Assembly (NCBI RefSeq): GCF_034259325.1 | Contig: NZ_JAXIVS010000002.1 | Location: 310,001-374,000, forward strand | DNA length: 64,000 bases | DNA from: Hyalangium ruber | GTDB taxonomy: Bacteria; Myxococcota; Myxococcia; Myxococcales; Myxococcaceae | Direction of reading: 5' to 3' | Shown here: in pieces, positions 8,674-15,666 of the stretch | How the letters are laid out: each line of letters starts with the position of its first letter | How positions within the stretch are numbered: the stretch's first letter is position 1 | The notes under the pieces: generated by a model | The model's database searches: none | The model's input: the letters and a program-made list of their open reading frames with translations, nothing else | Told to the model about the DNA's origin: nothing | Position numbers and translations under genes: made by a program

Positions 8674-11600
8674 TCAGCGTCGAGGCTCGGGCAGCTCGGC
8701 GCACACGCGCAAACCGAGCGTCGGGTCTCTCATTCCCGGCTCGGGAAGTTCGCGGTTGGAGGATCGGGCGGTGGTGGCCGCGAAGTAGTAGCTGCCTCCC
8801 CGCACCACCTGCTTGCCGGGCTCCAGCCAGGAGTGTGTCCATTCCCAGACGTTGCCCGCCATGTCATCCACGCCAAACGGGCTGCGCGAAGCGGGGTGGC
8901 TGCCGACTTCGTCCGGGCCGAACCCCCCGGCCTGCTTTCCGTAGGTGTGATCGAAGTTGGCGTCGTCCGGCCGGAGCTTGTCTCCGTGGGGGTACTCGCG
9001 CCCGTCAGCGCCGCGCGCGGCACGCTCCCACTCCAGTTCCGTACACAGACGAGCCCCCGGCACCGCGCCACCTGTCCGACCCAGCCAGTCCGTATAGGCC
9101 TTGGCGCTCTCGAAGGTGATGCCGGACACGGGCATGCGCAGCCAGTCCTGCGCGACGCGTCGGTCCCGCTTGGCGTAGCGCAGCTTCTCTCCGGCGCGCA
9201 CCGTATAGGTGATGGTGCTGGGCTGCATCGTCAGCTGCCAGGCACCGCTCACCTGCTCCAGCTTCACCAGCGAGCCCAGGTTGGGCGTGTGCTTGGCGCG
9301 CTGGTCGGCGGGCAGCGCCTCCAAGAAGGCGATCCAGTCGGCGTACGTCGTCTCGTGGCGGGCGATGAGGAAGCCGCCGGTCTCCACCTCATGGAGCGGG
9401 ACGGCGTTGAAGAAGTCCCGGACGCTGGCCTCGGCGGCGCTTCCGAAGAGCAGCGGCCCTGGAGGTATGTAGACGAAGTCCTCCGGCAGCGAGCCCGCGC
9501 GCGGCAGCGGCAGCTTGAGCTGAAGCTGCTCTCCGCGCGACAGCTTGATCGGCAGGGAGGCGGGCTCACGCCCCGGAGCGAGGACCGTCAGCCGATAGTC
9601 TCCTGGCTGCACGGGCACCTCCTTCCAGGGGCCCGCGGCTGCCGGCAACGGATCGGACAGCACCTCGTGGCCCTCGGCGTCGCGAGACACCTGGCGCAGC
9701 TCCACCGTGGCCTCGGGCACGTCCGCTTCCACGGTGAGGAGCGCTGGGACGTTCCACCGCTTCCAGCGATGCGCGCCGACATCATGGAGCTGGAGCCGCT
9801 GCAGCAGCGCCGGGAGCATGAGCGCCTCTCCCTCCTGTTCGGCCAGGAGGGCCCGCTCATAGAGGTAGTCCGCCAGCGCGGAGCGGACATCCTGGCGCCC
9901 CGGCGCGAGCACCAGCGCGCGCTCGAGCCGATCCGCCACGTGGTCGAAGCTCTGGCGCACCTGCATGCTCCGGGCGGCCGCGTGCGTCCAGGCCTTGTCT
10001 CCCTGCTCCTTGCCGCCGGAGTCGTAGAGCCGGAAGGCCTCCGTGCGCTCGGCGGTCAGCGCCTCGCGCTCCTTCCGGGCCTGATCGAGCACTCGGGTGG
10101 CTTCGGCGAGGTGTGCCTGGACGTCCTGCTCCACCTTCAGCCGCTCTCGCAGCCGGCCACCGCCATATACGAGGGCCAGCAGCCCCAGGAAGCCCGCGGC
10201 CAGCGCGCGGCGCATGCGGCGGCTGCGCACCACCGTGCGGCGCGAGGCCTCCAGGAAGTCCTGCTCGCGGCGCGTCAGCTCGCCCGGATCCAGCACGGCC
10301 GTCTCGGCCAGCTGTCGCGTTCCCCAGAGGACGTCCCGGGCATGCCCCAGCCGCTCCCAGTGGGCGGCCGCCGCCTCGAGCCGGGCCTGCACCTCGCGGC
10401 GCTCGGAGGCCTCCGCCAGCCAGCGCGCCAGGGTCTTCCAGCCCGTGACGAGCGCCTCGTGCGCCACTTCATAGGAGGTGCCCTCTTCCGCCTCCCGGGC
10501 CACCAGCAGGCGCGCGCGCACCAGCGCCTCCAGCGCGGCGCGGTAGCGCGGGTCCTCTCCCACGAGCTCCCGGTCCGTCTTGCGGGCGCGCGTGCCGTCG
10601 GCGGTGATGAGGCGCAGAAGTACCCCGCGCGCGGCCACGCGCTGATCTGGCAGCAGGCTGTCCACCGCCGCGTCCGCGTGTCGCGCCAGCGCTCCGGCAA
10701 CGCCGCCCAGCCCATCCAGCGCCGCCTGGGTAATCACACCGGAGGCCGTGTCCCGCGCCTCCCACAGCTCGGCCAGGGCGAACTGGAGCAGCGGCAGTCC
10801 GCCCTCGGTGGTGGAGGTGGAGGCCACCAGCGTGTCCACCAGCGCCTCGGTCTCGAAGCGCCCGCCCTTGACGCGCGCCGGGCCGACGATGGCCTCGCGC
10901 ATCTCCTCGGGCGTGAGGGCCCGCAGCAGGTACAGCGCGCGCGGAACCTCGCCACCCAGGCCGGGCACCGCCGTGAGTCGCGTGAGGAAGTCGCTGCGCC
11001 CGGTGGCCAGCAGCCTCACGCCGGTGACACCTTCGGCCAGCTCGCCCAGGGCACTGCCCGCCTGCGCCGCTTCCTCGGCGCTGGCGAGCGTCACCAATTC
11101 CTCGAGCTGGTCCATGTAGACCAACAGCCCTTCGCTCGCGCCCAGCTTGGCGCGCAGCCGTCGCGCCAGACCCGAGGGCTCCGTGCGCAGCAGCTCGGCC
11201 AGCGCCTCCTCCTCCATCTCCAGCACGGGGGCCAGCGCGGCGGCGAGCGCGGCCACGGGGCGGCGGCCGGGCACCAGCCGCACGCTGCGCCAGGTGCGTC
11301 CGTCCTCCAACGCCCCGTCAGCGATGATGGGGATGACACCGGCGAGGCACAGCGAGGACTTGCCCACGCCCGAGTCGCCGGTGATGAGCAGGAAGGGTTC
11401 GCCCTTGAGGCGCTCCAGCACCGCGCGCTGCTCGCGCCGTCGGCCGAAGAAGAGGGCCCGGTGCTCCGCCTCGAAGGCCTGGAGGCCGCGGTAGGGATTG
11501 CCCTCGGGGATGGCGCCCGAGGCGCTCTCGTCCCGGCCCAGTTGCTCCAGGGCATCCAGCAGGGCCGCGGCGGACGCGTAGCGCTCGGAGGCCTCGCGCA

Positions 11601-12486
11601 GCAGACAGCGATCGATGACGGCGGCCAGGCCCGCGTCCACTCCTGGCGCGGCCTCCGCCAGGGGCTTGGCGTCGCGCGAGCGCACCATCTCGGACAGCTC
11701 GCGCCAGGGCACGTCGCGGAAGGGGCCCTTGCCCGCGCACAGCTCGTAGAGGATGACGCCCAGCGAGTACACGTCGCTGCGGGTGGTCAGCTCCTCGCCG
11801 GCCCACGCCTCGGGAGACATGTAATAGGGCGTGCCCACCAGCGAGCCCCGGGGCAACGAGGGCAGGAAGACACCATCCAGCGAGCGGGCGCCGAAGCCGG
11901 GGCTCGCGTCCGGGTCCAGCTCCGCAGGCAGCTCCGGCGGCGTGGGAGGCCGAACGGGGCCGGGCTGAGTTCCCGTGGCCGCGGCGGTCGGGTCGAGCAG
12001 CTTGGCGAGCCCGAAGTCGAGCAGCTTCACCTCGCCGCTCTCGGTGAGCACGGCGTTGCCGGGCTTGATGTCGCGGTGGAGCACGCCGCGCCGGTGCGCC
12101 GCGCTCAGGCCGCGCGCCAGGTCCTTGCCGATGGACAGCGCCCGCTCCGAGGGCACGGGCTTGGCGAGCCGGTCCAGGCTCACGCCACGGATGAACTCGG
12201 AGATGAGGTAGGGCTGATCCTCCAGCTGGCCCACGCGGTAGAGGGTGACGACGTTGGGGTGCTGGATGCGAGCGGCGGCGCGGGCCTCGACGAGGAAGCG
12301 CGCCAGGGCGTTGGGTCCCAGGGCGGGGATGAACTTCACCGCCACGGGGCGCTCGAGCAGCGTGTCGTGGGCCAGATACACCCGTCCCGTGCGTCCGCGG
12401 CCGATGAGCCGTATCAGACGATACTCGTCGAACTCCTGAGGAGGAGTCCACGTCTCGGGCGGCGTCGAGGAGGCGGGAGAGGCCAC
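8674..12486 (-). CDS. Ser/Thr protein kinase fused to STAND NTPase and formylglycine-generating-enzyme domain
   Basis: 1270 residues in four parts. Residues 20-315 form a Hanks-type kinase: glycine loop GRGRTGRV at 29-36, Lys51, HRDIKPGN with Asp139, DFGLAK with Asp157, and GTPYYMSPEAW. Residues 330-700 form a novel-STAND P-loop NTPase with Walker A GDSGVGKS at 370-377 and LLVYMDQLEEL as the Walker B region. A hydrophobic helix near 750 is followed by a helical, probably coiled-coil stretch. The last 270 residues are an FGE-sulfatase (SUMF1) domain with the hallmark AGNVWEWTHSW and a C-terminal LGLRVCAE. Kinase and NTPase should be cytoplasmic; the FGE-like part follows the membrane helix. 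The start is GTG at 12486, with AGG eight bases upstream. The substrate is unknown. A receiver-only regulator is encoded 68 bases upstream. Confidence 0.88.
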   Translation of the reverse strand: MASPASSTPPETWTPPQEFDEYRLIRLIGRGRTGRVYLAHDTLLERPVAVKFIPALGPNALARFLVEARAAARIQHPNVVTLYRVGQLEDQPYLISEFIRGVSLDRLAKPVPSERALSIGKDLARGLSAAHRRGVLHRDIKPGNAVLTESGEVKLLDFGLAKLLDPTAAATGTQPGPVRPPTPPELPAELDPDASPGFGARSLDGVFLPSLPRGSLVGTPYYMSPEAWAGEELTTRSDVYSLGVILYELCAGKGPFRDVPWRELSEMVRSRDAKPLAEAAPGVDAGLAAVIDRCLLREASERYASAAALLDALEQLGRDESASGAIPEGNPYRGLQAFEAEHRALFFGRRREQRAVLERLKGEPFLLITGDSGVGKSSLCLAGVIPIIADGALEDGRTWRSVRLVPGRRPVAALAAALAPVLEMEEEALAELLRTEPSGLARRLRAKLGASEGLLVYMDQLEELVTLASAEEAAQAGSALGELAEGVTGVRLLATGRSDFLTRLTAVPGLGGEVPRALYLLRALTPEEMREAIVGPARVKGGRFETEALVDTLVASTSTTEGGLPLLQFALAELWEARDTASGVITQAALDGLGGVAGALARHADAAVDSLLPDQRVAARGVLLRLITADGTRARKTDRELVGEDPRYRAALEALVRARLLVAREAEEGTSYEVAHEALVTGWKTLARWLAEASERREVQARLEAAAAHWERLGHARDVLWGTRQLAETAVLDPGELTRREQDFLEASRRTVVRSRRMRRALAAGFLGLLALVYGGGRLRERLKVEQDVQAHLAEATRVLDQARKEREALTAERTEAFRLYDSGGKEQGDKAWTHAAARSMQVRQSFDHVADRLERALVLAPGRQDVRSALADYLYERALLAEQEGEALMLPALLQRLQLHDVGAHRWKRWNVPALLTVEADVPEATVELRQVSRDAEGHEVLSDPLPAAAGPWKEVPVQPGDYRLTVLAPGREPASLPIKLSRGEQLQLKLPLPRAGSLPEDFVYIPPGPLLFGSAAEASVRDFFNAVPLHEVETGGFLIARHETTYADWIAFLEALPADQRAKHTPNLGSLVKLEQVSGAWQLTMQPSTITYTVRAGEKLRYAKRDRRVAQDWLRMPVSGITFESAKAYTDWLGRTGGAVPGARLCTELEWERAARGADGREYPHGDKLRPDDANFDHTYGKQAGGFGPDEVGSHPASRSPFGVDDMAGNVWEWTHSWLEPGKQVVRGGSYYFAATTARSSNRELPEPGMRDPTLGLRVCAELPEPRR

Positions 12487-12554
12487 GTGAGGTGCCTACG
12501 CGCCCGGACCTCGGCAATCAAGCCTTCCCGGGAGCGGATGGGCGAGCAGGAGAG

Positions 12555-13019
12555 CTAGGGTTTGCCCTTCGCCTTGCTCGGCTTGAGCATGCCGCGGATC
12601 TTGTTCTCGAGGTCTTGCGGCAGACACGGCTTGGCGACGAACTCGTCGGCTCCGGCCTCCTTGGCGTGGTTCTCGCTGCCGGCGAGCACATGCCCGCTGA
12701 GCGCCATCACGGGGATGTCGCGGGTGCGCGAGTCCTGCTTGATGAGGCGGGTGGCCTCCCAGCCATCCATGACGGGCAGGGAGAGGTCCATGAGGATGAT
12801 GTCGGGCGAGGCCTCCTGGGCCTTCTCGACGGCCTCGGCGCCATTGCGCGCGGTCTCCACCTGGAAGCCAGCGAACTCCAGGTACTCGGCATACATCTCC
12901 CGGGCATCATCGAAGTCGTCCACGACGAGCACGCGCTTCTTCGAGCCGTTGGGCTCGGCGCTTGCAGCGAGCTCGGCGAGTTCGGCGAGTGGCAGGACTT
13001 TCTTGGCCGACTGACTCAT
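12555..13019 (-). CDS. Single-domain response regulator
   Basis: 154 residues with only a receiver domain (about 28-145) after a short variable N-terminus. Acid residues Asp34/Asp35 are in LVVDDFDD, the phospho-acceptor is Asp78 in LMDLSLP, a Ser takes the conserved Thr/Ser place in MALSGH, and Lys130 is in FVAKPC. There is no output domain, so it probably works as a phosphate shuttle or binds a partner. The tail is Lys-rich. It lies directly upstream of the kinase-FGE gene on the same strand and may be co-transcribed. The cognate kinase is not evident. Confidence 0.9.
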   Translation of the reverse strand: MSQSAKKVLPLAELAELAASAEPNGSKKRVLVVDDFDDAREMYAEYLEFAGFQVETARNGAEAVEKAQEASPDIILMDLSLPVMDGWEATRLIKQDSRTRDIPVMALSGHVLAGSENHAKEAGADEFVAKPCLPQDLENKIRGMLKPSKAKGKP

Positions 13020-13061
13020 GGCGCGGGGTTCTCCAACAGCTGGGGATCAGTGCCGGGCCAT

Positions 13062-13067
13062 TTTATA
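13062..13067 (-). promoter_or_regulatory. Candidate -10 box for the response regulator gene
   Basis: On the minus strand this is TATAAA, within GTGTATAAAATGG. It is one of the few A/T-rich hexamers in the area and sits about 43 bases upstream of the ATG at 13019. No convincing -35 box is seen at the usual spacing. Confidence 0.35.
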
Positions 13068-13147
13068 CACGGTCTTGCCCAGGCGCCCCTTCCCCCCTGG
13101 ACTCCAGGCGTGCACCAGAGCGCGAAAAGAGTGTCTGGAAAACGACA

Positions 13148-13179
13148 CCGCCCCCTCGGATCAGACTCCGAGAGGGCGG
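13148..13179 (-). terminator. Strong hairpin terminator downstream of the lipoprotein gene
   Basis: Thirteen bases (13148-13160) pair with 13167-13179 with a single mismatch and a 6-base loop; the arms start CCGCCCC and end GGGCGG. On the minus strand the stem is followed by GTGTCGTTTTCC, a short T-run, as expected of a rho-independent terminator about 37 bases after the stop at 13216. Confidence 0.7.
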
Positions 13180-13215
13180 CGACACTGCCTCTAAGCTGAA
13201 ATCAAGACACCTACA

Positions 13216-14913
13216 TCACGGCGTCGCCACGGGCACCGCGATCGGCGTGATGGTCGAGCCGTTGACGGTGATGTCGGCCGTCTGCGAGACACCCCAGCCC
13301 GACTCGTAGGCATCCACCGTCGGATCCAGGGCGGCGAACGCGATGAACATGGGGAAGTTGGAGGTGGGGTTGAGCGACGTGTAGGGCACGGTCGTCGTCC
13401 CGTTGGAGTAATTACCCGTGTACCGGAAGCGGAAGCGGGTCGTGTAGCCCGACGCGGCGAAGTTGAACACCGGCCGCTCCGCCGGGGTCCGGGTGGCGAT
13501 GGGCGCCAGCGGCTCGGCGGACACGAGCGGGAAGCCCGAGTTCGGGCTGAGGGTCTTGCCCGTCAACGGGTTGCGCTCGCCCACAGCGTCACCAATGGTG
13601 TTGCTGTTGTTGAGGTCCGCGTGGAAGTACACGACTGCGAACTGCGTGCCGACACGCGCCTTCATCACCTGGTTGAAGTTGACGTAGACGTCCTCACCGC
13701 CGCCCGCGGTCACGCTCGAGTCGATGGTCCCGTTGTTGGTGTTGTTCGCCTCCTGGAACCGGACGCTCTCGACGCTGATGGGCTGGGGACTGGCAACATC
13801 TCCGCCAAAGAAGGAGATGGTATCGGACGAGAAGCTGTCACCATTCAGCGAAACGGCACGGTAGTAGAGGTTGTACTCCTTGCCCGGCAGAACGCTCTGC
13901 GGGCTGAGCGTCAGGACCGTCCCGCCGTTCGTCACCGCCTTGTTGATGGGCAGGCTCTCCTTGCCGTACTCGTCGGTCAGCCCCACGACGACCGAGTTGG
14001 TCTGCACGGGCTGGTTGAAGACGATGTAGACGCTCTCGCCCGTCTTGAGCATGTTGTACTGCGGCACGGTCGAGCCACCCCGGAGCACCGCGAGGTTGCT
14101 GTGCTCGACCGCGAGAGCCTCGACCGGGTCGTAGGTGAAGGCCAGGCTCAGCGGCTTGGCGTTGGCGCCCGTGAGCAGGCCCGAGCCCGAGTAGGACACC
14201 GTGCGGCCATTGGACTCGAGGATGCCGTCGCCATTGGCGTCATGCGCGTAGACGATCAGCTTGTAGACCGCCGACGTGGTGATGCGGTCGATCTCGGCCG
14301 GGGGCGGCACGTTGTTGAAGGTCACGATGCCCTGGTTGTCCGCGGTCGCCTCGGCCACCACCGTGCTCGAGGTCGAGTCCGTCGGCCCGAAGAGCACAGT
14401 GCCCGCCGACTCCACCTGCAGCGTCGCCCGGACGCCCTCGGCCGGACGGCCCGTCGGAGAGATCAGCGTGAACTTCACCGTGCCGTTGCTCTCGCTCAGC
14501 ACCACGGGGCCAAAGCTGGCGTTGCCGTCGTTGATGGGGATGTTGCCCGCCTCGACCGGCACGCGGCCCACCGCGCGCAGCGGCGCGTAGCCGTCCTTGG
14601 CGAAGGTCAGCAGCACCTGGGCGCCGCCCGGAATGTCCTTGAACGCGAAGTTGCCCTCGGCGTCCGTCTGCGCCACCTTCGTGGCCAGATCGCTGCCGAT
14701 CGTCATCGAGACGTTGGCGCCCGCCAGCGGCTTGTGCTGCGTCGTCAGCACCTGGCCCGACACGGTGCCCTTCGGCTTGGCCGGCACCACCACCGACACG
14801 TTGTCCGGCGTCTGAACCCCGTCGGCGATGCCATCACCGTTCGCGTCCACAGGGTCATCGCCGCAGCCGAAAGCCAGGAGCGGTACGACTGCAGCCATTA
14901 CCAGCTTCTTCAT
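13216..14913 (-). CDS. Lipoprotein with carboxypeptidase-regulatory-like domain
   Basis: 565 residues. The N-terminus MKKLVMAAVVPLLAFGC is a lipoprotein signal. Next comes a short DANGDGIADG segment of thrombospondin type 3/dockerin-like character, and then at about 45-125 a carboxypeptidase-regulatory-like (transthyretin-type) beta-sandwich with GTVSGQVLTTQHKPLAGANV and DAEGNFAFKDIPGG. The remainder is beta-rich, Ser/Thr/Asn-rich and resembles tandem Ig-like domains (for example VYIVFNQPVQ and VYVNFNQVMK, Ig-like 'SbsA' type). It is probably an outer-membrane-anchored surface protein; no catalytic motif is seen. ATG at 14913 is preferred, with AGG eight bases upstream; GTG at 14922 is also in frame. 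A strong terminator follows the gene. Confidence 0.72.
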   Translation of the reverse strand: MKKLVMAAVVPLLAFGCGDDPVDANGDGIADGVQTPDNVSVVVPAKPKGTVSGQVLTTQHKPLAGANVSMTIGSDLATKVAQTDAEGNFAFKDIPGGAQVLLTFAKDGYAPLRAVGRVPVEAGNIPINDGNASFGPVVLSESNGTVKFTLISPTGRPAEGVRATLQVESAGTVLFGPTDSTSSTVVAEATADNQGIVTFNNVPPPAEIDRITTSAVYKLIVYAHDANGDGILESNGRTVSYSGSGLLTGANAKPLSLAFTYDPVEALAVEHSNLAVLRGGSTVPQYNMLKTGESVYIVFNQPVQTNSVVVGLTDEYGKESLPINKAVTNGGTVLTLSPQSVLPGKEYNLYYRAVSLNGDSFSSDTISFFGGDVASPQPISVESVRFQEANNTNNGTIDSSVTAGGGEDVYVNFNQVMKARVGTQFAVVYFHADLNNSNTIGDAVGERNPLTGKTLSPNSGFPLVSAEPLAPIATRTPAERPVFNFAASGYTTRFRFRYTGNYSNGTTTVPYTSLNPTSNFPMFIAFAALDPTVDAYESGWGVSQTADITVNGSTITPIAVPVATP

Positions 14914-14989
14914 CTTCCCCACCTTTAAGTTTTTCTGAAGCGTCAGCGCCGCGACACACGGCGGCGTGTGGACACTCTCCGACTCACCC

Positions 14990-15003
14990 CCTTGACGTCA
15001 AGG
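14990..15003. promoter_or_regulatory. 14-bp perfect palindrome between divergent genes
   Basis: CCTTGACGTCAAGG is an uninterrupted palindrome in the gap between the lipoprotein gene (start 14913) and the HIT gene (start 15118). It contains a TTGACG -35-like hexamer on both strands; on the plus strand AATAAC follows 19 bases later. It could be an operator overlapping a promoter. No regulator can be named. Confidence 0.4.
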
Positions 15004-15039
15004 TGGTGCCGCTCCGAATAACCCAAGGCGTCCCCTCGG

Positions 15040-15091
15040 CTGGATCAGCCTGACTTGGATGCCTGCCCTGGATCATCCCTGGATCAGCCTG
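15040..15091 (+). repeat. Short direct repeats upstream of the HIT gene
   Basis: CTGGATCAGCCTG occurs at 15040-15052 and again at 15079-15091, with a partial copy CTGGATCATCC at 15068-15078. The three copies lie 27 to 78 bases before the HIT start codon, where activator or repressor sites would sit. Confidence 0.45.
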
Positions 15092-15117
15092 GACCGTTCC
15101 ACTGGTACGGTTCTCCT

Positions 15118-15573
15118 ATGTCCGACGTGAATGAGCCGTGCCTGGGCTGTGCCATCGTCCGCGGTGACACCCGCCCGGTGGGAGGAGTCCTCGCTCGACT
15201 GCCTGGGCTGGTGCTCCATGGCGTCGCCGGGCCCAGTCCCGTGCGGGGCTGGGTGGTCATCTCCAGCGAGCGGCACGCGCGTGCCCTCTATGATCTGGAC
15301 GAGCCAACGGCGCGTGAGCTGGGCGCCCTCGCCGCCCGGGTGATGCGCGCCCAGCGCGAGGTGCTCGGCGCCGAGCATGCCTACGCCTTCGCCATCGGCG
15401 ATGTGCTGCGCCACTGTCACCTGCACCTGGTACCGCGCTTCGCCGACACCCCTCGCCACCTCTGGGGCCGAGCCGTCTTCGAGGCCACTCCCGCCGAGCA
15501 CCTCCCCGCCGAGGAGCTGGAGGCCGCCGCCCGCACCCTCGCCGCCGCGCTGGCGATGCCCCCCGCTCCCTAA
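15118..15573 (+). CDS. HIT family protein
   Basis: 151 residues of the histidine-triad nucleotide hydrolase/transferase superfamily. A cysteine pair near the N-terminus (CLGCAI) may bind zinc, as in many bacterial HIT proteins. The active-site segment reads HCHLHLVPRF, in which the triad histidines alternate with hydrophobic residues. GWVVISSERHARALYDL matches the strand and helix before the catalytic region. Expected activity is hydrolysis of a nucleoside phosphoramidate or dinucleoside polyphosphate; the substrate is unknown. ATG at 15118 is chosen because similarity begins there, although the frame is open to 15055. Confidence 0.8.
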   Translation: MSDVNEPCLGCAIVRGDTRPVGGVLARLPGLVLHGVAGPSPVRGWVVISSERHARALYDLDEPTARELGALAARVMRAQREVLGAEHAYAFAIGDVLRHCHLHLVPRFADTPRHLWGRAVFEATPAEHLPAEELEAAARTLAAALAMPPAP

Positions 15574-15631
15574 CCCCGCCTGCCTGCCTGGACCCGCTCG
15601 GAGGCGATTTTCGCGAGCCGGCCCGTGGACC

Positions 15632-15652
15632 TCTCCCCTTCAGGTGGGGAGA
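15632..15652 (+). terminator. Hairpin between the HIT gene and the receptor gene
   Basis: TCTCCCC (15632-15638) pairs with GGGGAGA (15646-15652) across a 7-base loop. It lies 59 bases after the HIT stop and ends 14 bases before the receptor ATG, so it may be a weak terminator or a structured leader. There is no T-run. Confidence 0.3.
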
Positions 15653-15666
15653 ATGTCGTAGCCCCC

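Noticed and set aside
8638-12558. 1306-codon plus-strand frame opposite the kinase-FGE gene
   Set aside because: No domain, biased composition, and entirely antisense to the kinase gene.
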